Assembly: GCF_000346485.2 (NCBI RefSeq)
Contig: NZ_KQ976354.1
Span: 10,994,341-11,058,340, forward strand
Direction: 5' to 3'
DNA from: Scytonema hofmannii PCC 7110
GTDB lineage: Bacteria > Cyanobacteriota > Cyanobacteriia > Cyanobacteriales > Nostocaceae
Length of the DNA: 64,000 nt
Every line of letters starts with the position of its first letter. Positions within the stretch are counted from its first letter, which is position 1. Of this stretch, positions 9,205 to 19,200 are shown piece by piece. Made by a program: the position numbers and the translations under genes. The notes beneath the pieces were generated by a model that saw only the letters and a program-made list of their open reading frames with translations, did not search any database and was not told where the DNA came from.

Positions 9205-12009
9205 ATGATAAACACTGTGGTTGAACTCACTCAAGAATCAGGATGTTATTCAGGTAGTGCGGGTAGTAAATTCCAACAAAAAGTGAATATTCTTCTCGTT
9301 GATAACGATTTATCCAATCTAGAGACTCTAGAACAGACACTCAACCAGTTAGGACATAACTTAGTGACAGCTAATTCTCAAGAAGAAGCGTTGTACTCTC
9401 TTTCCAAGCATGAATTTGCTGTTATTTTGCTTGATATGCAAATGCTTGGTATTGACGAATTGGCAACACCAGAGTTTTTGAGGAAACATCCAAAGAATCA
9501 CAATACCCCAATGATTTTGCTGACAACTTTCAGCAATCTCCAACAAGTCCTATTGAAAGGCTCTAAGATGGGTACGGTTGATTACCTGTTGAAGCCAATT
9601 GTACCGGAAATTTTGCTGGCAAAGGTATCAGTCTTTATTAGCCTGTTTGTCAAAACATTAGAATTAGCTCAAGCAGAAGAAGCACTACTTGCTTGTGGCG
9701 TTCGTTTATCTGGGATTTTAGATAATTCTTCGGATGCTGTTATTTTAGTAAACTCTGCCCAACTCATTACAATATTTAATAGAGAAGCAGAAAGGATTTT
9801 TGGCTACACAGCTTCTCAAGTTTTGGGACAATCAATTGATATTCTCTTTCCAGATTGTGCGGCTAATCAGGAATTTCAAAATATTTTTGCATCTTTTCGC
9901 TCTGACACATCTTTTTATAAGATGGGAGAACGCTGTGAAATCACCTGTTTTCGCCAAGATGGAACGGAATTTCCCTCGGAAGCTTCCATGTTTCAACTAG
10001 AGTTGGTTAACGGTAATTACTTTACTATTATCCTCAGAGATGTCAGCGAGCGCAAAGCAACGGAAGCCGCCTTACGGAAAACAGAAGCCAATTTTCAGGC
10101 TTTTATGAATCATAGCCCGCTTTTGTGCTGGATAACAGATGGCAATGGTCAATTTGTTTATTGTAATAAAAGCTTTGAAAACTGGTGCGAGCAACCAGTA
10201 TCAGAGGTAATGGGAAAGACAATTTTTGACCTCTATCCACCAGAAATTGCTCAACAACAACTTAACTGTATTAAATATGTTATCAGTACTGGGAATGTCT
10301 TTGAATTAAACGAGTCTATCTTGAACCCCAATGGAAAAATTTATGAGTTTTTGATATATCAGTTTCCATTATTTGACGTGAACGGGCAAACTTTAATAGG
10401 TGGTGTAGCTGTTGATATCAGCGAACGCAAACGAGCAGAAGCAGACCTTTTGTTACGAAATCAACAATTACTCACCCTTCATAAAATTTCTGAAATAGCT
10501 CTGAACACAGAATCTCTCGAAGCAGCAGTTCAAGAAACAGTCACAGAAATTAGTCTAGCGACTTGTTTTCCTGCTGTGGCGATTGAACTTTACAATCGCG
10601 ATCGTCAAGTTATGGAATTTATTGGGGCGACAGGAATTCCTGCACTAGCTTCTTGTAACAGTCTGGAAGTTCCCATAGACCAAACGCTTTCTGGAACAGT
10701 TGTTTTGACAGGACAGCCTTTGGTTAAACTGTATCAACCAGAAGGAATTACTATAGATTCTACCAATCCAATCTTACAACAACTAAATGTCCAAGCGTTC
10801 GTATGTCAGCCAATGGTAGTTAACCAACAAGTTATTGGAACTTTGAGTTTGGCTCATCTCGAACGAATTCAACCAGATGCATTATTTCTAAGATGGGTAG
10901 CGAGTTTGGCAAACTTTGTCGCATCTTTAGTGGAACGCAAACAAGCGCAGCAAGCATTGCAGCAAGCTAATACGCAACTCAATAAATGGGTCAAAGAATT
11001 AGAAGTACGCAATCGCGAAATTGCATCGTTAGGTGAACTTAGAGATATTTTACAGGCTTGTGTGTCTGTTGAAGAAGCACATCAAGCATTAGCTAGATTA
11101 GTTCAACATTTGTTTCTTGACATATCGGGTGCAATCTTTGTGCTGAACCGCGCAAAAAACCTGTTGGAAGTAGTGGCGGTTTGGGGAAACCCTGGTGCTA
11201 CAACTGAGTTGCTTTTTGAAGCGCAGGATTGTTGGGGACTGCGGCGGGGAAGGGTACATTTAGCGGATGCAAATCTTTTGAGTATACCGTGTCATCACAG
11301 GAAACAAAAAAGTTATTCTCCATCTTTTGAATCACTTTGCATTCCCATGATGGCTCAAGGAGAAGCCTTAGGGTTGCTGTATTTAAGTTCTGAAGAGCCA
11401 GAAAAACTGGTAGCAAAACAGCAATTTGCTGTAACAACAGCCGAACACATCGCTGTGGGATTAGCTAACTTAAAGCTGCATGAAGCTCTTAAGCAACAGA
11501 GTATTTGCGATCCCTTGACTGGTTTATTCAATAGACGCTACCTCGAAGACACTTTAGAACGGGAAATTCAGCATGCGGAACGCCAGCAAACCACTATTGG
11601 GATCGTAATGATAGACATTGACCACTTTAAACACTTCAATGACACTTTTGGTCATGATGCTGGTGATGCTGTATTGCAAGAATTAGCCACATTCTTGAAA
11701 AAACATATTCGAGAAGCTGATATTGCTTGTCGTTATGGTGGTGAGGAAATGATGTTAATCCTACCATTGGCTTCTTTGGCAACAACTCTAGAGCGTGCTG
11801 AACTAATTCGAGAAAGTGTCAAGGATTTGGTTATGCAACATCACAACCAAAGCTTGGGTGCTATATCCTTATCGTTGGGAGTTGCTTGCTATCCAGAACA
11901 CGGTTTGACAGAAGGGGCTGTGATGAAAGCTGCAGATGCTGCTTTGTATCGCGCCAAACAAGAAGGTCGCGATCGCGTTTGCGTTGCTTACCCTTTACTA
12001 AATACTTGA
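9205..12009 (+). CDS. Response regulator / PAS / GAF diguanylate cyclase
   Basis: 934 residues from the chosen ATG, which follows GGTGGAG; a start ten codons upstream is possible. Domains in order: receiver (about 25-140) with phosphoacceptor Asp in VILLDMQM and Lys in LLKP; two PAS (160-285 and 290-405); GAF (420-575); coiled coil; GAF (620-765); GGDEF (770-930). The catalytic signature is RYGGEEM, so cyclase activity is expected, and RxxD (READ) five residues before it is a product-inhibition I-site. The protein is soluble. It is a close relative of the 1201-residue protein at 16223-19828 and probably arose by duplication and inversion. It is expected to make cyclic-di-GMP on a phosphorelay or ligand signal. 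Confidence 0.92.
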   Translation: MINTVVELTQESGCYSGSAGSKFQQKVNILLVDNDLSNLETLEQTLNQLGHNLVTANSQEEALYSLSKHEFAVILLDMQMLGIDELATPEFLRKHPKNHNTPMILLTTFSNLQQVLLKGSKMGTVDYLLKPIVPEILLAKVSVFISLFVKTLELAQAEEALLACGVRLSGILDNSSDAVILVNSAQLITIFNREAERIFGYTASQVLGQSIDILFPDCAANQEFQNIFASFRSDTSFYKMGERCEITCFRQDGTEFPSEASMFQLELVNGNYFTIILRDVSERKATEAALRKTEANFQAFMNHSPLLCWITDGNGQFVYCNKSFENWCEQPVSEVMGKTIFDLYPPEIAQQQLNCIKYVISTGNVFELNESILNPNGKIYEFLIYQFPLFDVNGQTLIGGVAVDISERKRAEADLLLRNQQLLTLHKISEIALNTESLEAAVQETVTEISLATCFPAVAIELYNRDRQVMEFIGATGIPALASCNSLEVPIDQTLSGTVVLTGQPLVKLYQPEGITIDSTNPILQQLNVQAFVCQPMVVNQQVIGTLSLAHLERIQPDALFLRWVASLANFVASLVERKQAQQALQQANTQLNKWVKELEVRNREIASLGELRDILQACVSVEEAHQALARLVQHLFLDISGAIFVLNRAKNLLEVVAVWGNPGATTELLFEAQDCWGLRRGRVHLADANLLSIPCHHRKQKSYSPSFESLCIPMMAQGEALGLLYLSSEEPEKLVAKQQFAVTTAEHIAVGLANLKLHEALKQQSICDPLTGLFNRRYLEDTLEREIQHAERQQTTIGIVMIDIDHFKHFNDTFGHDAGDAVLQELATFLKKHIREADIACRYGGEEMMLILPLASLATTLERAELIRESVKDLVMQHHNQSLGAISLSLGVACYPEHGLTEGAVMKAADAALYRAKQEGRDRVCVAYPLLNT

Positions 12010-12233
12010 TGCTCAACAATAGTGAGTTCTGGAGGCTGGCACCACTTAACCTGGGCAAACATCACTTGAGATCCTTCTTGTTCTAAGTCTTCGATGTAGC
12101 CAGCTTTCGATCTATCTGCTTCCTCGGCACTCATAAAAGGGCCAAAGAAATAACTACAACGCGGAAATACAGTCATAATCTCCACCCACCAAGCTAATTC
12201 CAACGGCTCTGTTATCGTTTCTGTTGAGTGCAT
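11988..12233 (-). CDS. DUF1816 domain protein
   Basis: 81 residues. The pattern WWVEIMTVFPRCSYFFGPF, followed by a GYIEDLEQEGSQ segment, is that of DUF1816, a small cyanobacterial family of unknown function. The 3' end overlaps the end of the convergent diguanylate cyclase gene by 22 bases, and the C-terminal residues HQVFSKG are encoded opposite the cyclase stop region. No membrane segment is visible. Confidence 0.8.
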   Translation of the reverse strand: MHSTETITEPLELAWWVEIMTVFPRCSYFFGPFMSAEEADRSKAGYIEDLEQEGSQVMFAQVKWCQPPELTIVEHQVFSKG

Positions 12234-12264
12234 AATAACCTTCTATTTGTTAGGAGATTTCAGC

Positions 12265-12411
12265 TTGATAATACATCATCAATCGATTGGTTATCTGATT
12301 GACTTAAATGCAATCAGAGCAGCGATCGCTGCTCTCAAACCTTTCAGTCATAAAATCCTGACAATTCCTGAAAAAGAAGCACTGAATTGGGAAGATTTTG
12401 ATAAACTTTAA
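12265..12411 (+). CDS. Possible 48-residue small protein with TTG start
   Basis: An open frame starts at TTG with TAGGAG nine bases before it. It encodes a plausible amphipathic segment (GYLIDLNAIRAAIAALKPF) and an acidic C-terminus ending NWEDFDKL. The HIP1 octamer lies inside it. I do not recognise a family. It may be a real small gene or the tail of a decayed one. The rest of the gap (12412-12644) shows nothing. Confidence 0.35.
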   Translation: MIIHHQSIGYLIDLNAIRAAIAALKPFSHKILTIPEKEALNWEDFDKL

Positions 12412-12644
12412 ATCTTCTTAAAAATTGACGATACGGGAAGTCATATGAAAATCCAATGGTTAATCTACCCAATTTATCAAAAACAGATAGGGAATTTTAC
12501 CCAGGAATTGTAAATTTGTGTAAAGCGAATAGAATTCACTGCTATAGGAATCCTATTTGATTTTTTGATTTTTGAACTACATCGGGGAGAGGTCAATTCT
12601 TGAATTTGTAGAGACGTATCCTACATCCTACATCCCTACCTAAA

Positions 12645-14000
12645 TTACAAACGCTGAAAACCTTTTGCTGACTTTTGATGCTTACCCTTAGGCTTAGATT
12701 TACTCATCTCAACCACTACTTTCTGAAATAAATTATGCAGATGTATTGGGACACTGGCAATTTCTGGTAACTCTGGTTCTAGAGGCTTATCGAATGTTAC
12801 TAACAGTGCATCTAAATCCGTTTGCAGTCGAAACTTTGGATGTTGCAGAACTATTTGTAACACTTTTTCTAACTGTGTTGGATACTGTTGGGCTAATCGA
12901 TGCCAAATAGAAGCATTTATACTTTTATCTTCCAAGTAAAAACGAATGAGTTTTTTAGCCCCTTCTATACTTTGCCAATCCTCTGCTGCTAAAATAGCTT
13001 TTATCTTGGCATAGGTTGGGAGAAACATCTGTCCCCAACGAGGATGAGAAAGGGCTGTCAACTGTTCTGCTTTCTTAAGTTCCGCAGGTAAATCCACTTT
13101 TGGAATCACCATTTTACTGGTGCCTTTTTGAGGATTAAACATTTGCGTTACTGTGTTGATTCCATCACCCAATTCTTCAGTGACTTTTTTGATTTTTTCC
13201 TCATCAACACCAGCTTTTTTTGCTATTTCTTCCAATGATTTTGAAGAGTCTATACCTGCTGCCTTCAGGTATGTTTGTATTAGGATTTCTTGAAAATCAG
13301 TAATTTTTTGATTGAGTCGATATCCCGGCATTGTGACTTCGTCACTACCAAAGAATTCCACAAATTGCTGATGATAGTACCCCACTGATTGCCAAGCTTC
13401 TTCTAACAACTCCGGTGCATCGCCGTAAAGTTGGTCTTTATAATTGTCCTTAAAGTTACCAATAGCTACAGCCAGTTTTGGTTTACCTAACTTTCCCATC
13501 AGCGTGTAAAAACCGGAGAAAGTCCAGTAAGTATCAGTGACAGGAGCAATGCGAGTCAGTATAATTTCTCCTTTTCCTAATCGAGATGTATCTTTTTTGG
13601 CTCGATTATTGTTTAACTTGACTATATAGTGTTTGGCTGTTAACCAGTTTATCAGTTCAAAGCCATCGGGTAAGATGTTTTGAACAGCGAATAAGCCAGT
13701 AAATGTACGGTGCCAATTTTTAATCAGTTGACGCTCTTCATTCGTCAACTGAGGATGGCTTTGGATAAATAAATCCAGCACAGTGGAGTTTCCTAATCTC
13801 CCTTCTGTAATAAAGGAGTCAATGACGTGGTCTTTGTGGAAATTATCCCCATTACCACTTTTTGACTTTTTCGCAGCATAGATTTCTAGCGCTTTTGCAA
13901 GTTCATCGTCTGCATCAAAAACAAAATTTGTTAAGGCTTGTTGTAGTTGGTGCGATCGCTCTAGTATGGCATCCACTCGTTTATCTCTATGACCCGACAT
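12645..14000 (-). CDS. Conserved-looking hypothetical protein, 451 residues
   Basis: I do not recognise the family. The protein is soluble and mixed alpha/beta in the first half (hydrophobic FTGLFAVQNILPDGFELINW, TDTYWTFSGFYTLMGKLGK), mostly helical after residue 260, and ends in a Lys-rich tail (KSKPKGKHQKSAK) that could bind nucleic acid or acidic surfaces. There is no signal peptide, membrane helix or nucleotide-binding motif. Codon use and HIP1 sites match the neighbours, so it does not look recently acquired. It lies between two diguanylate cyclase genes and is transcribed in the same direction as the downstream one, about 107 bases away, but no functional link is evident. Confidence 0.7.
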   Translation of the reverse strand: MSGHRDKRVDAILERSHQLQQALTNFVFDADDELAKALEIYAAKKSKSGNGDNFHKDHVIDSFITEGRLGNSTVLDLFIQSHPQLTNEERQLIKNWHRTFTGLFAVQNILPDGFELINWLTAKHYIVKLNNNRAKKDTSRLGKGEIILTRIAPVTDTYWTFSGFYTLMGKLGKPKLAVAIGNFKDNYKDQLYGDAPELLEEAWQSVGYYHQQFVEFFGSDEVTMPGYRLNQKITDFQEILIQTYLKAAGIDSSKSLEEIAKKAGVDEEKIKKVTEELGDGINTVTQMFNPQKGTSKMVIPKVDLPAELKKAEQLTALSHPRWGQMFLPTYAKIKAILAAEDWQSIEGAKKLIRFYLEDKSINASIWHRLAQQYPTQLEKVLQIVLQHPKFRLQTDLDALLVTFDKPLEPELPEIASVPIHLHNLFQKVVVEMSKSKPKGKHQKSAKGFQRL

Positions 14001-14107
14001 TATGTAGATTAGAGGTTCACGGATAGATTAAGCATCTGCGTTAAGTAAGATACAAGCTGAAACCTCATACTACATTTGTAATATGAGTTTAAGGAGTTCC
14101 TCAATCC

Positions 14108-16156
14108 CTATTCCCTATTTTCAGAACAAACAACCCGATCACGCCCCTCTTTTTTGGCACGGTACAAAGCTTCATCAGCTGCATGAATAACTGATTCTGC
14201 TGTCAAACCATGTTCTGGGAAACACGCAACTCCCACAGACAAGGTCATAGTGCCAAGGTTTTGATTGCGATTTTGCAATTTGAGATGCTTTACACCTTCC
14301 CGGATTTGTTCGGCTCTTTCTTTCGCAACTTCTAAAGATGTTTCCGGCAGAATTAATGTCATCTCCTCACCCCCATAACGACAAGCAATATCCGATCCCC
14401 GCACCTGTTTCTTTAAAAATCTCCCTAACTCCCGCAGAACCATATCACCAGCCTCGTGGCTGAATGTATCGTTAAATCGCTTGAAGTAGTCAACGTCAAG
14501 CATCATAACTCCCAAACAAAGCTGCTTGCGTTTGGCTCGTTGAATTTCCCGTTCTAAAGACTCTTCTAAGTAACGACGATTAAACAATCCTGTAAGAGGA
14601 TCGCGAATATTTTGCTCCTGAATCGTTTCGTGAAGCTTTAAGTTTGCCAATGCCAATGCAATATGTTCGGCAACTGTGATTGCTAGCTGTTTTTTTGCTG
14701 TGGTTAGCTGTCCTTGCACTTGGGAACTTAGATGCAGTACACCCATCGCCTTTCCCTGTGCCATCATTGGGACACACAGAGTGTCTGTGAAAAAAGCATT
14801 CGGGATTATATGCTTGCACTCTAAACTACAAGCATCAACTGCAAATAAGTGGGTGCGTCCGCGTCGCAATCCCCAACATTCTCTTGGGGTAAAGATTTTC
14901 TGACTTACAAGGGTTTCTTTACCCCAGGTAGCAACAGCCTCTACTAAGTTTTTTGAAGCGTTTATCAAAAACACACCTCCTGACATATTGGGAAATAAAG
15001 ATTGAATGAGTCGAGATAAAGTGTAATATGCTTCTTCAACCGTCAAACAAGCTTGTAGCATATCGCTCAACTTACCCATCAAAACAATTTCATGATTGCG
15101 TTGCTCCAATTCTTTTACCCAGTTAGTCAGTTGTGCATTCAACTGTTGAAGTTGGACGGTACGTTCTGCCACTCGCGTTTCTAAATCAGCTTTTGCTCGT
15201 TGTAATTCCAGTTCTGCTTGTTTGCGAAACGTAATATCTGTAAGCGTTAAAATACAACCTTTTAAACTGCTTTCTGGGTTAGAAAGCAAACGAGCATTGA
15301 GTAGTAAATTAAATTGCTGTCCATCTTTTTGTTGGAAAAAAACTTCAATTCCTTGAAAACTTTCTCCATTAAGAACAGTGGCAACAGAAAACAATTTTTT
15401 TGTTGCCAAATTGTTTTCTTCTTTAACTGTAACTTCTAATTGTCCCGAAGATTTTGGTTGCCAGTTACTCTGACAAAGTTGTAAGGGAAAAATCACATCA
15501 AAGGGTTGAAACAAAAGATTGTGTCCGCAAAGCTGATGAGCCGCTATACTTGCGCGAATAATCTGTCCGTTTTCATCACAAACAACAATAGCTTCAGCCG
15601 CTTGTTCCACAATGGAACGAGCAAGTTTTTCAGCAACAATAATTTCTTCATTTCGTTTTTGTTCTGTCAAATCTGTAACAATAAGGTAGTTAGCTTTGAC
15701 ATCATTCATTGTCAAAGAACTAATACATAAATGGACGGGTATCGTGGTTAAATCATTAGCAATCAGGTCAAATTCTCCTTGATAATGTCCTCGATTTTGC
15801 TGTAATAATGTCTGCAATAGAGGTTTTTGACTGGGTATAATATATTGATTAAAGTCCGAACCGATAACTTTTTTTATGGATCTCTTTAAGAGACGCGCCA
15901 AACTTTTATTACAGTATAAAATAAATCCATCATCTGTTAGTGTAGCAGCCCCTTCTTTCATCTCTTCTATCAACAGTAGATAAAGAGAATCAGTACTTTG
16001 TAAAGTAAAAATCTGTGTGCCTTGACTTCCCGAAACCACTAAAGCATCTGCCTCTCCTTGACAGATAGCCCGCAGAGTTTCTTCAGCAATTTCAAGGCGA
16101 TCGCTCAGTTCTTGAACTTCTTGTTGTAATTCTTCCCTTGATTTGTCATTTGTCAT
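14108..16156 (-). CDS. PAS-PAS-GAF diguanylate cyclase
   Basis: 682 residues. An N-terminal coiled coil (5-30) is followed by two PAS domains (about 45-165 and 180-320), a second coiled coil, a GAF (370-505) and a GGDEF domain (515-675). The catalytic motif is RYGGEEM with an I-site RGSD five residues before it, so it should synthesise cyclic-di-GMP. Unlike its neighbours it has no receiver domain, so the input is likely a ligand or cofactor in PAS or GAF. The start codon ATGACAAATGAC lies inside a TTGTCAT heptamer array, and no in-frame Met follows for more than 80 residues. It is read after the 1201-residue cyclase from the same strand, 66 bases apart, and is probably co-transcribed. Confidence 0.92.
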   Translation of the reverse strand: MTNDKSREELQQEVQELSDRLEIAEETLRAICQGEADALVVSGSQGTQIFTLQSTDSLYLLLIEEMKEGAATLTDDGFILYCNKSLARLLKRSIKKVIGSDFNQYIIPSQKPLLQTLLQQNRGHYQGEFDLIANDLTTIPVHLCISSLTMNDVKANYLIVTDLTEQKRNEEIIVAEKLARSIVEQAAEAIVVCDENGQIIRASIAAHQLCGHNLLFQPFDVIFPLQLCQSNWQPKSSGQLEVTVKEENNLATKKLFSVATVLNGESFQGIEVFFQQKDGQQFNLLLNARLLSNPESSLKGCILTLTDITFRKQAELELQRAKADLETRVAERTVQLQQLNAQLTNWVKELEQRNHEIVLMGKLSDMLQACLTVEEAYYTLSRLIQSLFPNMSGGVFLINASKNLVEAVATWGKETLVSQKIFTPRECWGLRRGRTHLFAVDACSLECKHIIPNAFFTDTLCVPMMAQGKAMGVLHLSSQVQGQLTTAKKQLAITVAEHIALALANLKLHETIQEQNIRDPLTGLFNRRYLEESLEREIQRAKRKQLCLGVMMLDVDYFKRFNDTFSHEAGDMVLRELGRFLKKQVRGSDIACRYGGEEMTLILPETSLEVAKERAEQIREGVKHLKLQNRNQNLGTMTLSVGVACFPEHGLTAESVIHAADEALYRAKKEGRDRVVCSENRE

Positions 16157-16244
16157 TTGTCATTTGTCATTTGTCACTGGTCACTGGTCACTGGTCACTG
16201 GTCACTGGTCACTGGTCACTGGTCACTGGTCATTGGTCACTGAT
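16143..16244. repeat. Heptamer array TTGTCAT then TGGTCAC, about 14 units
   Basis: Five TTGTCAT-type units are followed by about nine TGGTCAC units, filling the entire gap between two diguanylate cyclase genes. The array supplies the start codon of the downstream gene and the last codons and TGA stop of the upstream gene. Other TGGTCAC arrays are at 26929-26961, 32604-32634, 50389-50440, 55249-55262 and 57585-57602. Confidence 0.9.
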
Positions 16245-19200
16245 TCTGCAGCAGTTATCACCCGATCGCGACCTTCTTGTTTAGCATGATATAAAGCTGC
16301 ATTAGCAGCATCAATAATTGCTTCTCCTGTCAAGCCGTCTTCTGGAAAAACTGCCACTCCCAACGATATGGCGATCGTACCGAGAGAATGGTATCGGTTA
16401 TGCCAACAAAGGTGCTTGACATCTTCTCGTATTTGCTCGGCTCGTTTTTTAGTGGCGTCTAAACATGCTTCCGGTAGAATTAACACGATTTCTTCACCTC
16501 CATAACGACAAGCTATATCACCTCCGCGAATATTTTTTTCCAAAAACTTACCTAATTCTTGCAACACGGTGTCACCCGCGTCTTGTCCAAAAGTATCGTT
16601 AAAACGTTTGAAATTGTCTATATCCAGCATGATAATGCCTACAGATTGCTGTTTGCGATCGGCGCGGCTAATCTCCCGTTCTAAGGATTCTTCTAAATAA
16701 CGGCGATTGAACAATCCAGTAAGAGGATCGCGGATGCTTTGTTGCTGAAGGGCTTCATGCAATTGTAGGTTTGCTAGCCCCAAGGCGATGTGTTCGGCAG
16801 CTGTTACAGCAAATTGCTGTTTAGCTTCTGTTAGTTTTTCTGGTTGATTGGAACTTAAATACAATACCCCTAGTGCTTCCCCCTGTGCCATCATGGGAAT
16901 GCAGAGTGATTCAATGGGGGTGGAAGATTTGCAACAATCTTTTTTTCTATGTTGACATAGTATACTTTCTGTAGTCCTATCTGCTAAGTGCGATCGCCCT
17001 CTACGAAGTCCCCAACATTCTCCTGGTGCGAATATCAACTCTGTAGCTTCATTGACGTCTCCCCAAGTTGCTACGGCTTCAAGTAAGTTTTCTGAATGGT
17101 TCAGTACAAACACTGCACCCGATACATCAGGAAATAAAAGTTGGACTAATCGAGCCAGAGCTTGATGTGCTTCATCAATGGACAAACATGCTTGGAGAAT
17201 ATCGCTTAATTGACTCAGTAAAGCAATTTCGCGATTGCGTATTTCCAATTCCTCCACCCAGTTATTAAGTTGAACATTAGCTTGTTCCAATGCACTTTTT
17301 GCCTGTTTCAATGCACTAATATCATGAACAACTGAGTAAAGTAGTGTTTTTCCTTGCCGAGTTACCGGGCAAGAGTAAATTTCCACATCTCGAATTTCTC
17401 CACTGGCTAGTTTGTGGCGAAACTGAAAGTAACTTTGTTGATTGAATAGATGTTGCTGCATGAGAGAAAACACCTGTTCGGAAGGTAAAACATTGATGTC
17501 TGTAATCATCATTTGTTTGAGATGTTGTAAGTTATAACCGTAGAAACGACAAGCCGCTGGATTGGCATCAACAATAGCTCCAGTATCGCGCTCAATAAGC
17601 AACTTAATTGCCAAGTTATTTTGAAACATTTGGCGGTAAAGTTCTTCGCTTTCGTGTAAAGCAACTTCAGCTTGCTTTCGTTCTACTAAAGAGGCAACAA
17701 AGTTAGCTAAACTAGTTAACCATCTGAGAAATGATGCATCTAGTTGTACTGGTTCGGGATGCGCTAAACTCAATACACCAATGACTTGTTGATTGACAAT
17801 CATTGGTTGACAGACAAAAGTCCGAATATTCAGTTGACCGATTGTTTGATGAGAATCATAGATTCTGATTTGGGAAGACTCCATTTCATGAGAGTTAAAA
17901 ATTTTAATCATGGGCTTTCCTGTCAGAACAACTGTTCCAGAAAGAGTCCGATCTACGAAAACTTCTGGTATATCGCAAGAAGCGAGTGAAGGAATTCCCG
18001 TCGTTCCAACAAATCTCATCATTTGACTTGCTGGATCGTAAAGTTCAATTGTCACTCTGGGAAACCCAGTTGCATAACTAATTTCTGCTACAGCATCTTG
18101 AGCGGCTAGTTTCAAAGAATCAGTCCGTAGTGCAACTTCAGAAAGTTTATAAAGAGTGAGCAATTCTTGATTTCTTATCTGCAGATCTGCTTCTGCTTGT
18201 TTGCGTTCGGTAATGTCAATTGCTACACCCCCTACTAAAAGTTGTTCTTCTGTGTCAAACACGGGAAACTTATAGACTAAAAACTCACCAAGTGTCCCAT
18301 CTGGATAAATAGCAGACTCATTCACTTCAAGAACTTGTCCTGTTTGTAAAACTTGTTTGATATGTTCGAGGTGTTGTTGAGCAAGATGGGGTGGATTAAA
18401 GTCAAAAATTGATTTTCCAATAATTTCCCACGTCGAGCGCTGACACCAACGTTCAAAACTTTTATTGCAATAAAGTAACTGACCTTCATCATCGGTAATC
18501 CAAGATAAAGGGGGAATGTGATTCATAAAAGCTTGAAACTGGGCTTCAGTTCTCCGCAAGGCAGCTTCAGTTGCTTTAAGCTCTGTTAGATCCCGCAAAA
18601 TCAGGGTAAATACGTTACTGCTGACTAATTCCAACGGAGACATCGACACTTCTATGGGGAAGAATGTCCCATTTTTACGACAACCCGTCATCTGCCGACG
18701 TTCTCCTATCTTGCCGTTTGCTATATTTGAGTGGCAAGAGTCAAAAATGTATTGGCAATCTCCATTTGCCAACTGTTTTGGCAATAGCAAATCAAGTGTT
18801 TGTCCTAAAACCTCTGATGTTGCGTAGCCAAAAATCTTTTCTGCTTCTTTACTAAAAAGTGCAATCTTGTGGGCAGAGTCTACTGAAATAATAGCATCTG
18901 AAGCATTATCCAAAATTCCCACTAAACGGACACCAGCAGTCAGTAGGGCTTCTTCAGTTTGCTTGTACTTTGTAATATTTCTATTGATTTCCACAATCTC
19001 AGGTTCACCCCAATTGTTTTGTCGTACTACCCAGCTACTAGCAACCATAATCTCTGTCCCATCCCTTTGACTGTGAATGAGATCCCCTTCCCATCTTCCG
19101 TTTTCAAATAAGAAATTATTTAATTCTGACAATGGTTTGGGAAATTGTGCTTTAATTAACGAACAATACTCTTTTCCTACAGCTTCTTGTTGAGAAAAGC

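Noticed and set aside
16143-16244. Repeat array considered as CRISPR
   Set aside because: Units are 7 bp without spacers and no cas gene is in the window.
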